A stretch of 33,254 nt of DNA, taken from a virus. Numbering within the stretch: position 1 is the first letter of the stretch; each line of letters opens with the position of its first letter. Below the pieces are notes generated by a model. That model did no database searches and had not been told where the DNA came from. It saw nothing but the letters and a program-made list of their open reading frames with translations. Where the stretch lies: the IMG/VR virus record IMGVR_UViG_3300046327_000041, positions 1 through 33,254 of that record; one strand, given 5' to 3'. Below, piece by piece: positions 25,501 through 32,219 of this stretch. Both the position numbers and the translations under genes were made by a program.

Positions 25501-25674
25501 CATACCAATACCATTCATCGCAGCAGAAGTTACTGGTTGAACTGGTGTAGACCATGGCAGTTGCTCAGTAGGTAACTGAGTTTTATCATGAGTGTGAAGT
25601 CCTACGATACGAACTTGGCATCGACCGAGTTGTAATGGGTCTTGTCTATTTTCAACTACGCCTGTATAAAACAT
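22579..25674 (-). CDS. gp5: gp5 baseplate spike with GH19-type and M15-type wall-degrading domains
   Basis: A 1031-residue protein, nearly twice T4 gp5 (575). Residues 1-95 form the gp5 OB-fold (VVENRQDPLQLGRCQVRIVG, then LPWSTPV and VEGSTVIIMF). Residues about 258-455 are a GH19/lysozyme-like domain: LLGIAGGETTW with candidate catalytic Glu288, and YFGRGFIQLTGRANYARY (359-376). Residues about 555-735 are the spike stalk, with HIQEFDDTPGQERIHTYHRA and then beta-helix repeats (NITVDGNLNVFARTDANIEV). After a Pro/Ala-rich linker, 825-1031 is an M15-type metallopeptidase: SSGYRLKG, SDHCKGHCFDIA with metal-ligand candidates His938 and Asp945, and WIHTAYK with His986. It would cut both glycan and peptide bonds of peptidoglycan during entry. 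Operon order gp27-gp5-PAAR fits the hub. Assignments rest on visible motifs. Confidence 0.9.
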   Translation of the reverse strand: MFYTGVVENRQDPLQLGRCQVRIVGLHTHDKTQLPTEQLPWSTPVQPVTSAAMNGIGMTPIGPVEGSTVIIMFADGAQQQPIMLGTIGGIPTAPKSIEDDDSATPFDEQSNLKDIVLRTIDGPVTGKQLTFIDRETNRSNLTKGLTANMKVVGFGLSDNCIIVTIDNEKQITISELVTGYGENIITFKPAATNLDAVNTSKLQGVLMTATGLPVTTNDGTPVRSAESQQGAPVQTATNTSIPTIPPPKSTSDASKSSAGIKALIAACDKVGLTTKEQKCALLGIAGGETTWIPQLESYNYSASRMKQIYSFATDEDIAKYSDASKKGITRAEFFSWAYGPTKRGKGFLGNLTDDDGGKYFGRGFIQLTGRANYARYQKLANEAGLNIDIVNNPDSLDTDINVSAMVAALYIKDRVAKGVKPTEHPGFFLAAKKAVGVNSPDITAKKTSYYEYFYGAVAGNAVDKDAGAPLAAPAADYSGVPGPSAESIKRGTDNTGFRDPNNKYPLKEYLNEPDTNRLARGIIDGTIVEKKDASIVKGVPKAGGMGSWDQPIPSFGAQYPYNKVFETESGHIQEFDDTPGQERIHTYHRAGTYQEIDPNGSVINYIVGDKFTLMERNGCIHVGGECNITVDGNLNVFARTDANIEVAQNATIRVGNNLDVGVANDMYFAAGGDVLVKAGGTFKVQANDVSMLADADLTMQGTGAVSAKGNTVNVESAGSMDLLAGGTLSADYAEGQFGNGAAGATDVSPVELTPPPVGDPINAVVPYLIPPERKTEELAANETPEDFNTPEGRAASNAAVIAGVPNAPAPAATEEAGTPSGGSGKQIPVDCKIIYGTKNFTNDYTISKNFTLGMLMDGGVNGKHKLVDQMLKDGPNTQERVYTVQEIVCNLAMSAQNILEPYLEALPGGIGGYNKQWKISSGYRLKGVVPTESPFSDHCKGHCFDIALMLPDRNNKTYALVQQLEKLITYDQLILEYRATDSVWIHTAYKPQGNRKMAFTMVNDSVYKRDSKGIPSGFILLDTIPPKAKRV

Positions 25675-26954
25675 TATTTGTTCCCGTCAACGCTCATCAT
25701 TAATGAGTCTTTAATTAGTTCCATAGAACATTCATGCATATCACGAGTGATATAGTGGTTTACTGCGGCGATTAGGTAGTAGCCAGAAAACATTTTATCT
25801 GTTACATCCGTATCGTCTTTAGAGATTGGTTCCATCTTATTTAATGTAACCTTAACTTTTTGTCCAACTGTATAGTCACAACGACCAGGGACAGTAATTT
25901 GAATTTTGTTTGCTTCAGCTGCACCAAGTAAAGAGATTCTCTTTTGAGTATTTCTATAGTTAGTGGCATCATTAAAACCACTAAAGTTTGAATTCATTCG
26001 TGGATAGTTGATCAACTTAGAGTTGGTTCTGAAGATAGCCTTATCAGATGCCACGTTATATTTGTTTAAATGTTTCTCAGAAGAGAACCCATCAAACATA
26101 TTGAACCCTTTGACATTATAAGATTTTTTAGTTAGATCATATGAGATTAGCTTAGAGGAAAAGAATCCAGTTCTAATTCTATCCATGTAGTCGAAACCTT
26201 TTGGGATACTAATTGAGCCAATACGCTTATAATCTTCTGATACATTCTTACCGTCACCGCCACTCTTTTTATCATCACGAGTGTACTTGTCCATCGTGAA
26301 CTCTTGATAAACTTGAGCTTCATACAAAGACTCTAAACTAGTAAAGTAGAATCCATCACGATTCTCATAGAACACATAAGATGGAGAACCTGATTTATTC
26401 TCAGCAAGTTGAGTTACATAGTTGATAGCTTCTACTGGTGACCAAAAGTTAGAGATAAACTTAGCGATTTTAGCTGATGGTTCTGATATAAATTTCTTTG
26501 TAGTTTGAAGTCCATTCACTTGATCTTCCAATAAACTCTGAACAATCACCTCAGGTTTATCACCATAGACTTTGCTAATCTTTTTATTTAAATCAACGAT
26601 AGCTTCATTAGAGATAAAGTGTAGCTGATATACCATGCTTCTATCACCAAGCATTTCTCTGTCTGTCATTTTGTAAATGTAGAACTTAGCCTTGATATTA
26701 CCTGTTTGAAGAGAAGGTGTATTGATTTCGATCTCAACTTCTTCCTCTCCAGCGAATGGAAATAAGTTAATCAAATCCAAAGAATCTTTAATGATTAGAC
26801 TCCCTGTAATGAATGGGGAGAACAAGTCTTCAAAAATCTGAATGTTGATGACCTGCGCTGTGATATCTTGCGCTAGACCATTTCTAGTTACGATTTTAAT
26901 CTTGGCGATATTTACATCACCTGCAAATCTAACTGATTGTTCTGACGATTGCAT
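25674..26954 (-). CDS. gp27: Baseplate central hub protein, gp27-like
   Basis: A 426-residue protein, close to T4 gp27 (391). It shows the hub pattern of two tube-like beta domains: VINIQIFEDLFSPFITGSLI (a 'dsl..p...g.l.i.D' strand pair), NLFPFAGEEEVEIEI, then RSMVYQLHFISNEAI, a helical insert with FWSPVEAINYVTQLAENKS, and a late VPGRCDYTVGQKVKVTLNK, YYLIAAVNHYITRDMHECSM segment typical of VgrG/gp27 second domains. Both ends are joined by TAATG overlaps, to gp53 upstream and gp5 downstream. gp27 trimers adapt the tube to the gp5 spike. Direct sequence similarity to T4 is low, so the call leans on position and fold pattern. Confidence 0.75.
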   Translation of the reverse strand: MQSSEQSVRFAGDVNIAKIKIVTRNGLAQDITAQVINIQIFEDLFSPFITGSLIIKDSLDLINLFPFAGEEEVEIEINTPSLQTGNIKAKFYIYKMTDREMLGDRSMVYQLHFISNEAIVDLNKKISKVYGDKPEVIVQSLLEDQVNGLQTTKKFISEPSAKIAKFISNFWSPVEAINYVTQLAENKSGSPSYVFYENRDGFYFTSLESLYEAQVYQEFTMDKYTRDDKKSGGDGKNVSEDYKRIGSISIPKGFDYMDRIRTGFFSSKLISYDLTKKSYNVKGFNMFDGFSSEKHLNKYNVASDKAIFRTNSKLINYPRMNSNFSGFNDATNYRNTQKRISLLGAAEANKIQITVPGRCDYTVGQKVKVTLNKMEPISKDDTDVTDKMFSGYYLIAAVNHYITRDMHECSMELIKDSLMMSVDGNK

Positions 26955-27709
26955 TATAGTTGATCTTTAAAGTTCTTCAGCACAACTGATATCAAATCTT
27001 TAGAAATTAGTTTGATACGGCGTTTAGATTCGTTGATCTTTTCTTCATACTGTCTATTTGATACAGACACGGCGGATGGAGCATCAGAGTTAACTGTGTA
27101 ACCCAGTTCATCTTCGTAGTGATGAACTTCATCTGCTTGATCTCCATACTTATCAATCATATATTGATTAAATGCTAATAGCGTTAGTGGAAAATCTGAA
27201 GTATAGTCGTAAATGTCGTTAGTGAGCATAACGATCCAGTGATACTGTGCGTTACCGTAAACTTTCTCTGCGATAATTTCTGGAGTCTCTCCGTCAATAA
27301 TATCATACTCATCATACACTGTAATGTTAGATAAAATATCACGACGGAAACGAATGTTACGAGTGATGTCAGTCATTAAGAAGGCTTTTGTTTCTTTCTT
27401 AATGATACCATAAGGTGGTGTGATAACAACACTTGGTGTTAAGTTATAACCTGTTCCAGTAGAAAGCATAATGATGTTAGTGATAATACCATTGCTAATA
27501 ATAACCTTAGCTGATGCAGTTACACCGACATTCTCAGGTTCAGAAAATGTTACTGATGCTGACGTATATCCAGAACCTGGATTGGTGATTGTCACAGAAC
27601 CAACACCACCTGCGGTTAAGTTTGCAATAGCAGTTGCTTGAGTTCCTTCAGACTTTTTTGAGTTGATGTCAAAGTCATACAGCGTAGTTGGAAAATCTTT
27701 AAAGTACAT
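26954..27709 (-). CDS. gp53: Baseplate wedge protein gp53 with inserted repeat domain
   Basis: About 251 residues from the ATG at 27709, which follows the upstream stop as TAA-A-ATG and gives an AAGGAT ribosome site; an in-frame ATG at 27721 is the alternative. The gp53 core is clear: MYFKDFPTTLYDFD at the start, MTDITRNIRFRRDIL, then AEKVYGNAQYHWIVMLTNDI, YDYTSDFPLTLLAFNQYM and a C-terminal KINESKRRIKLISKDLISVV. The conserved start and FLMTDITRNI are separated by about 80 residues of two Gly-rich repeats (NPGSGYTSASVTFSEP and GTGYNLTPSVVITPP), the same kind as in the gp8 homologue. gp53 joins wedges together in the baseplate. Confidence 0.85.
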   Translation of the reverse strand: MYFKDFPTTLYDFDINSKKSEGTQATAIANLTAGGVGSVTITNPGSGYTSASVTFSEPENVGVTASAKVIISNGIITNIIMLSTGTGYNLTPSVVITPPYGIIKKETKAFLMTDITRNIRFRRDILSNITVYDEYDIIDGETPEIIAEKVYGNAQYHWIVMLTNDIYDYTSDFPLTLLAFNQYMIDKYGDQADEVHHYEDELGYTVNSDAPSAVSVSNRQYEEKINESKRRIKLISKDLISVVLKNFKDQL

Positions 27710-27710
27710 T

Positions 27711-28838
27711 TTATAGACCATCCTTAATTTTATCTTTTGTCAACAGAGCCAATTCACGGAATGCTAGAGTCACGTTAATTTGCGTAGGCTGGCCATCGGA
27801 GAATGTAGTGAACAATCCGTTCGGTGTATAGTTTACATTAACCTCAGTCAATACACAAGAGGTGTGGCGATGTAGGTTCTTGTTTTCTTTGCCATTGGCG
27901 TAGTAAACGATATCAAACTCAGAAGGATAGATGTAAACAAAGTTGTTAGCGTCTTTGAATTCTGGATGCATATGATACTTGAATTCTTGGATAATTCGCA
28001 TCACGTTCTTAGCCTCATCAGAATTTCTAGGGAAGAATTGATACTCGAACGAGAATGTTCTAAAGTCAACACCTTTAAACACTTGTTCTTTTTTAGGATT
28101 AGACGCAAGCCCAAGTGCAGCAGAGTTTGCAGAAGCATTTGGACCTTTAGATAATGCGATGTTTGTGATAACTGCTTGAGCTACACCAGACACATCGCTA
28201 TTCTTACCCATGCTAGTCACAGCTTTCATAATTTCAGTACCACCAGCATTTGCCATGGCTAACATAGATGTATCATCTTCAGACCATTGAACGCCATAGC
28301 GAATAGATAGCTGGTTTGGAATGTGAAGGGCGATGGCTGTTTTTAGACGACGCTGAGAACGTTTAGCATCTGGAGCCATAGAAGCAGCTACACCAACACC
28401 AACCGTTGCTGCTGCAGCAACTTTGGCATTCAAATCACCACTACCGATACCTAGTTTCTTAGCAGCATATGCTTCTAAACCGATAACGGCAGCGTTAGAA
28501 CCGATCAACCCTGCTTTAGACATGTTTTGCCCAATTAGATCACCACGATCTCTCGGAGAATAGTTATCAACAGTCTGTACGCTTTTGTCTTTAAATAACT
28601 TAGAATCTGTCGCTACATTAATATAAAACAATGCATAGTTACCACCGTAACGACCATCAGCAGCCATCAAATCAGAAGGATAGCAGTGATTGTTCACATC
28701 ATATTTCTTCTGTTCAAAAGTTGCTGATGTACCTCTATTCTTGTATAGATTTTCTGGGTTTTGTAGCGTATTTGCATAGCCATTGACCCCCTCTTTAATA
28801 GATCTTGCTGCTGCTTGAGCGTCTGAGATGAGTGACAT
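27711..28838 (-). CDS. gp48: Baseplate tail-tube cap protein, gp48-like
   Basis: A 375-residue protein (T4 gp48 is 364). The C-terminal half has the tube-fold signature of gp48/gp54: FKGVDFRTFSFEYQFFPRNS, EAKNVMRIIQEFKYHMHPEF, FVYIYPSEFDIVYY, CVLTEVNVNYTPNG, then a final strand INVTLAFRELALLTKD. The N-terminal half holds an Ala/Gly-rich helical stretch (SKAGLIGSNAAVIGLEAYAA and KVAAAATVGVGVAASM). gp48 caps the hub and starts tube growth. gp54 is the alternative identity; both share this fold. It is the first minus-strand gene after the divergent promoter region, with AGAGAAA as ribosome site. Confidence 0.78.
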   Translation of the reverse strand: MSLISDAQAAARSIKEGVNGYANTLQNPENLYKNRGTSATFEQKKYDVNNHCYPSDLMAADGRYGGNYALFYINVATDSKLFKDKSVQTVDNYSPRDRGDLIGQNMSKAGLIGSNAAVIGLEAYAAKKLGIGSGDLNAKVAAAATVGVGVAASMAPDAKRSQRRLKTAIALHIPNQLSIRYGVQWSEDDTSMLAMANAGGTEIMKAVTSMGKNSDVSGVAQAVITNIALSKGPNASANSAALGLASNPKKEQVFKGVDFRTFSFEYQFFPRNSDEAKNVMRIIQEFKYHMHPEFKDANNFVYIYPSEFDIVYYANGKENKNLHRHTSCVLTEVNVNYTPNGLFTTFSDGQPTQINVTLAFRELALLTKDKIKDGL

Positions 28839-28845
28839 ATTTTTC

Positions 28846-28853
28846 TCTAAATA
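28846..28853 (+). promoter_or_regulatory. Plus-strand late promoter box (TCTAAATA)
   Basis: One mismatch to TATAAATA, about 33 bases ahead of the gp4 start at 28887, in the divergent gap. It is the only promoter candidate seen for the plus-strand operon. Confidence 0.5.
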
Positions 28854-28862
28854 GTGGGCGAT

Positions 28863-28870
28863 TATTTATT
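28863..28870 (-). promoter_or_regulatory. Minus-strand late promoter box (AATAAATA)
   Basis: One mismatch to consensus, 24 bases ahead of the gp48 start at 28838. The expected transcript start (about 28857) lies next to that of the plus-strand box, so the two transcription units overlap by only a few bases. Confidence 0.55.
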
Positions 28871-28881
28871 CCCTAATCACT

Positions 28882-28889
28882 TATTTATG
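28882..28889 (-). promoter_or_regulatory. Second minus-strand late promoter-like box (CATAAATA)
   Basis: One mismatch to consensus, 19 bases upstream of the box at 28863. It overlaps the gp4 start codon on the other strand, so it could be an upstream alternative or chance. Confidence 0.35.
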
Positions 28890-29333
28890 TTCCATAAAAG
28901 AAAGTTTACCCCAGTCTTTGCAGAAAAGTACGTGGGTGATCCAACAAATATCATCATGAGATCGTCTTGGGAGACCCAGTTTGCCAACTGGTGCGATAAA
29001 AACCCTAAGGTGATCAAGTGGAATTCAGAGGAGACGATTATCCCATATCGTTGCCCGACGGATAACCGCATTCATCGTTATTTTGTCGACTTTAAGATTC
29101 AGGTAGCCACAACGGGTGATACTCTGAAGACTTATCTCGTCGAAGTGAAACCAGCTCAACAATGTCAGCCTCCAGTGTATCCAGGTCGAAATACTAAGAA
29201 GTATCTCACTGAATCTTATGCATACATTAAGAATCAAGCTAAGTGGGCTGCTGCTCGAGAGTATTGTAAGGATAGAAAGTGGGAATTCAAAGTAATAACT
29301 GAGTACGAACTTGGGCTCAAGAAGCCTAAATAA
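28887..29333 (+). CDS. gp4: Head completion nuclease gp4
   Basis: A 148-residue protein (T4 gp4 is 150). It matches the family along its length: KYVGDPTNIIMRSSWETQFA, NWCDKNPKVIKWNSEETIIP, YRCPTDNRIHRYFVDFKI, then YLVEVKP (the D...ExK nuclease core, with Asp of YFVDF and Glu/Lys of VEVKP), QPPVYPGRNTKKYLTESYAY, KWAAAREYCKDRKWEF and ITEYELGL. gp4 finishes the filled head before tail joining. An in-frame GTG at 28854 would add 11 residues, but homologues begin close to the ATG chosen here. No strong ribosome site is visible. Confidence 0.92.
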   Translation: MFHKRKFTPVFAEKYVGDPTNIIMRSSWETQFANWCDKNPKVIKWNSEETIIPYRCPTDNRIHRYFVDFKIQVATTGDTLKTYLVEVKPAQQCQPPVYPGRNTKKYLTESYAYIKNQAKWAAAREYCKDRKWEFKVITEYELGLKKPK

Positions 29334-29337
29334 GATT

Positions 29338-29940
29338 ATGGCTAAAAAACCACCAATGCAAGACGTCTTTGAACGTAACCAATTTGACCTTCTGACTGCG
29401 GTTAAAAGATCCAGATCATGGTTTGACACGCAAGTCAGAGAGATGACTAAGCAGCAGCTCACTCCTAAGAAAGTGATGAATGGCAATGTAGATGCGTTGA
29501 CTAAAACTCTAGTTCCAGGTAATTTGTACATGTATGCGTACGATCCAAAAACTAAAGATGATCTTCCATACTATGACCGTTTCCCTCTGGTCTTTCCATT
29601 CAGAAAGACAGTTGATGGGTTCTATGGTCTAAACATGCATTACTTACCGTATGTTCTTCGTATGCAATTGTTGGATAATCTGTTAGCTTTCAAGTCTAAT
29701 AATAGATTAGATGAAACTACAAGAATAAAGTATTCATGGGCTATGATTGATGGAGTTTCTAAATTTAAAGCAGCCCAACCTTGTGTTAAACAGTATCTGA
29801 ATTCACATGTGAGAAGTCAGTTCAGAAAAGTCGACTCAAATGACTGGGCGACTGCTATGTTACTACCTGTCGAACAATTCGTTGGTGCAAGCAAGCAGCA
29901 GGTCTGGGAAGAATCCAGAAGAAAAATTAGAAAACTATAA
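29338..29940 (+). CDS. Conserved gp4-adjacent protein of T4-like aquatic phages
   Basis: A 200-residue protein from the ATG at 29338, 4 bases after the gp4 stop; an in-frame TTG at 29311 is less likely. Visible blocks are AVKRSRSWFDTQVREM, PGNLYMYAYDPKTKDDLPYY, DRFPLVFPF, DGFYGLNMHYLPYVLRMQLL, RIKYSWAMIDGVSKFKAAQP, VKQYLNSHVRSQF and WATAMLLPVEQFVGASKQQV. These blocks recur in proteins encoded beside gp4 in T4-like marine phages. It has no recognisable enzyme motif or membrane segment. It ends with TAATG overlapping the tube-fold gene. It may be a head-completion or DNA end-protection protein, a role that T4 gives to gp2 next to gp4, but this is position only. Confidence 0.65.
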   Translation: MAKKPPMQDVFERNQFDLLTAVKRSRSWFDTQVREMTKQQLTPKKVMNGNVDALTKTLVPGNLYMYAYDPKTKDDLPYYDRFPLVFPFRKTVDGFYGLNMHYLPYVLRMQLLDNLLAFKSNNRLDETTRIKYSWAMIDGVSKFKAAQPCVKQYLNSHVRSQFRKVDSNDWATAMLLPVEQFVGASKQQVWEESRRKIRKL

Positions 29941-30617
29941 TGGCAACTATCAAAGAATTCACAGCAGCCGTAAAGTCTAATGGATTAGCCAGAGCTAACC
30001 GTTATGCTGTCGTGCTCAATCTACCAAAATCAATGCTGGGTTTTAATGCAAAAACTGTAGAAAAAGCAGTATTATTTTGCGATCAGATTCAACTTCCAGG
30101 TGTTAACTTCTCCACATCGCAGAATAGATCATTCGGCGAATTTAGAGAAACCCCATATGAAAAGCTATACGAACATATCAACATGTCATTCTATATGGAC
30201 AAAGATATGCAAGTTAAAGTATTGTTCGACCAGTGGCACAGTAATATTTACAACCCTACCACTCGCACATTTAATTACTACGATCAGTATACATCTGACA
30301 TCACGATTGAAGTGCAAGATGGTGCTGGCAAACCAACATACTGGGTGACTTTACATGAATGTTACCCAAAGAGCATCGGCGCTGTACAACTAGATTATGC
30401 GTCTAAAGATATAATGAAATTGTCAGTGTCAATGGCATATAAATGGTATGAGACTTCTTATGTGGCTCCATCAGAGTTAGCAGATGGGTTGCCAAAGAAT
30501 GCATTGACTGATAGGCTAATGAATATCGCTATTGGCACAGCAGGTGCTTATGCTGTTACTAAGTTACCTGCTCTACAGTCTAAACTTTCTAAAATAACAT
30601 CAAAACTAAAATTCTAA
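29940..30617 (+). CDS. Tail-tube-fold protein (gp54/gp19-type)
   Basis: A 225-residue protein with the tube fold order: ARANRYAVVLNLP, KAVLFCDQIQLPGVNFSTSQ, then EKLYEHINMSFYMDKDMQVK, VLFDQWHSNIYNPTTRTFNY, YDQYTSDITIEVQD, and WVTLHECYPKSIGAVQLDY followed by LSVSMAYKWYET. This alternation of strands with the 'f..W...i.np......Y...Y...i.i' centre is shared by gp19 tube protein, gp54 and T6SS Hcp-like proteins. The C-terminal 45 residues are an extra Ala-rich helix (IAIGTAGAYAVTKLPALQSK). Being larger than gp19 (163) and coded near the baseplate genes, gp54 is a good alternative to tube subunit. The start overlaps the upstream stop. Confidence 0.7.
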   Translation: MATIKEFTAAVKSNGLARANRYAVVLNLPKSMLGFNAKTVEKAVLFCDQIQLPGVNFSTSQNRSFGEFRETPYEKLYEHINMSFYMDKDMQVKVLFDQWHSNIYNPTTRTFNYYDQYTSDITIEVQDGAGKPTYWVTLHECYPKSIGAVQLDYASKDIMKLSVSMAYKWYETSYVAPSELADGLPKNALTDRLMNIAIGTAGAYAVTKLPALQSKLSKITSKLKF

Positions 30618-30628
30618 GGGTGATCACT

Positions 30629-31072
30629 ATGGCAGAAGAAACTAAAATAAGCGACAGCGAACAGAAAAAAGAAGATTGGATGAACTCCAAGTGGCGTCCA
30701 ATGATGGGTTGGATGTACATGGCTATTTGTACCGCCGACTTTATGTTGTTCCCTATTCTATGGAGTCTAGCTCAGACTATTTTGAAGCAACCTATCACAC
30801 AATGGCAACCACTAACACTACAAGGAGCAGGTCTGTTCCACGTAGCAATGGGTGCTGTTCTGGGTATCGCAGCAATGGGTCGTACTCAAGAAAAATTAGC
30901 AGGAGCAAACAATGGCGGGGCATCAACGACAGCAACAGGATCACCAAGCATCTTTCCAACACCTAGCGTACCTGCGCCAAGCGCAATCCCAAAACCAGTT
31001 CTGTCAACCCCAACACCAGTTGCAGCACTCGATCCAAGTGACCCACCAACTAGAAACACTAGAAACGATTAA
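30629..31072 (+). CDS. Holin
   Basis: A 147-residue membrane protein from the ATG at 30629, which has an AAGGG ribosome site; an in-frame GTG at 30620 overlaps that site and is rejected. The N-terminus is charged and cytosolic. Residues 22-52 (WRPMMGWMYMAICTADFMLF, then PILWSL) form a helix with the KWRP start common in phage holins, and 66-84 (GAGLFHVAMGAVLGIAAMG) form a second membrane helix. The remaining 60 residues are rich in Pro, Ala, Thr and Ser. Holins open the inner membrane at the end of infection. No endolysin gene is adjacent; the wall enzymes seen in this window are on gp5. Confidence 0.82.
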   Translation: MAEETKISDSEQKKEDWMNSKWRPMMGWMYMAICTADFMLFPILWSLAQTILKQPITQWQPLTLQGAGLFHVAMGAVLGIAAMGRTQEKLAGANNGGASTTATGSPSIFPTPSVPAPSAIPKPVLSTPTPVAALDPSDPPTRNTRND

Positions 31073-31077
31073 ACAAT

Positions 31078-31494
31078 ATGAAACTTGATGATTCTTTGTC
31101 AGAAATCTTTGATGTCGCTCCGATGTCAAAGACTGAAGTGATTGCGAAAGATGGTACAGTAATTCCTGAATCTAACGATAAGATTGAAACGGATTACGAT
31201 GTTACCAGAAATAACCTTCGTGAGTTATTGTCTACAGGACAAGCTGCGCTAACGCATGCGTTAGAAGTAGCTAAACAATCTGAACACCCACGTGCCTTCG
31301 AGGTGGTGGGTAATTTAATGAAACAACTAGCTGATGTGAACCAACAACTGATGGACATCCACCAGCAAAAAGCCAAACTAGATGCGCCAAAAGGTGCAGC
31401 TAAGTCAGGTGGTGATAAAGTGACCAACAATGCTATCTTCGTGGGTAGCACTGCTGAATTAAACAAAATGATCAAGAAAATGCAAGGAGAATAA
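31078..31494 (+). CDS. gp16: Terminase small subunit gp16
   Basis: A 138-residue protein (T4 gp16 is 164). It shows the gp16 layout: DYDVTRNNLRELLSTGQAAL, ALEVAKQSEHPRAFEVVGNL, MKQLADVNQQLMDIHQQKAK (central helical hairpin), then NNAIFVGSTAELNKMIKKM, matching the 'n..vFvGs..el' C-terminus in T4. gp16 forms rings that bind DNA and regulate the gp17 motor at the start of packaging. The large terminase gene is not in the window. The ribosome site is weak, 5 bases after the holin stop. Confidence 0.88.
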   Translation: MKLDDSLSEIFDVAPMSKTEVIAKDGTVIPESNDKIETDYDVTRNNLRELLSTGQAALTHALEVAKQSEHPRAFEVVGNLMKQLADVNQQLMDIHQQKAKLDAPKGAAKSGGDKVTNNAIFVGSTAELNKMIKKMQGE

Positions 31495-31496
31495 TT

Positions 31497-32219
31497 ATGG
31501 CTTTACCAATTATGGCAACACCGAAGTACAACTTAACGGTGCCATCCACTGGAGTGAATGTTAAGTATCGTCCCTTTCTCGTTAAAGAAGAAAAGGCTTT
31601 ATTGATAGCACAACAATCTGAAGACATCACTGTGATGATTGACAGCCTAAAGGGTGTTATCCAAGACTGCGTTCTAGATAAAATTGATATTGATAAGTTG
31701 GCGATGTTTGATATTGAATACATCTTCACGCAGATCCGTGCTAAGTCTGTCGGTGAAATTGTTGAACTTCTATTCCCATGTGATATCGATCACGGAGGAG
31801 AAAACGACAAGGCTAAGGTTAAAATCTCTATTGATTTAACTAGTCTACAAGTAGACAAGCCAGAAGGTCACACGAACAAGATTGATTTATTTGAAGACGT
31901 TGGTGTTGTGATGAGGTATCCAACGATGAAAGTTATGACTAGACTTGAAGAGCTAGACACTGAAAACATTGATGCGATTTTTGATGTTATCGCAGATTGT
32001 ATTGACTACATCTATCAGGGCGACGAACTCCACTATGGCGCTGAGCAGAAGAAAGAAGAGCTTCTAACATTTTTGGGTAATCTTACCACAGACCAGTTTA
32101 AGAATATTCAAGCATTCTTTACTACAATGCCAAAGATTAGAAAAGAAGTAGAGTATAACTGCCCTGTGTGTGGTAAACACCACAAAGTTGCCTTGGAGGG
32201 CATGCAAAGTTTTTTTTAA
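31497..32219 (+). CDS. gp26: Baseplate hub/tail assembly protein, gp26-type (T4_baseplate family)
   Basis: A 240-residue protein (T4 gp26 is 208). It starts with LPIMATPKYNLTVPSTGVNV and KYRPFLVKEEKALLIAQQSE, the family signature, continues with IEYIFTQIRAKSVGE and a strand region, then MRYPTMKVM, and ends with a small zinc-ribbon-like YNCPVCGKHHKV before the stop. AAGGAGA at 31484-31490 is a strong ribosome site. The last codons are TTT TTT TAA within a run of eight T, and the -1 frame is open for 61 further codons, so a longer frameshift product of about 301 residues is likely. In many tailed phages, a gene with this arrangement just before the tape measure codes tail assembly chaperones. 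Confidence 0.85.
   Translation: MALPIMATPKYNLTVPSTGVNVKYRPFLVKEEKALLIAQQSEDITVMIDSLKGVIQDCVLDKIDIDKLAMFDIEYIFTQIRAKSVGEIVELLFPCDIDHGGENDKAKVKISIDLTSLQVDKPEGHTNKIDLFEDVGVVMRYPTMKVMTRLEELDTENIDAIFDVIADCIDYIYQGDELHYGAEQKKEELLTFLGNLTTDQFKNIQAFFTTMPKIRKEVEYNCPVCGKHHKVALEGMQSFF
32210..32216 (+). other. Predicted -1 ribosomal frameshift site (T TTT TTT)
   Basis: Slippery heptamer T TTT TTT in the frame of the gp26-type gene (eight T at 32210-32217), followed at once by the in-frame TAA. Slippage by one base enters an open frame to 32401. Confidence 0.65.

Noticed and set aside
28854-28886. GTG start for gp4
   Set aside because: The extra 11 residues have no counterpart in the T4 gp4 N-terminus and there is no ribosome site; the ATG at 28887 fits better.
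29325-29332. CCTAAATA on the plus strand before the gp4-adjacent gene
   Set aside because: Transcription would start at the start codon itself, and the gene is already joined to gp4 by a 4-base gap.
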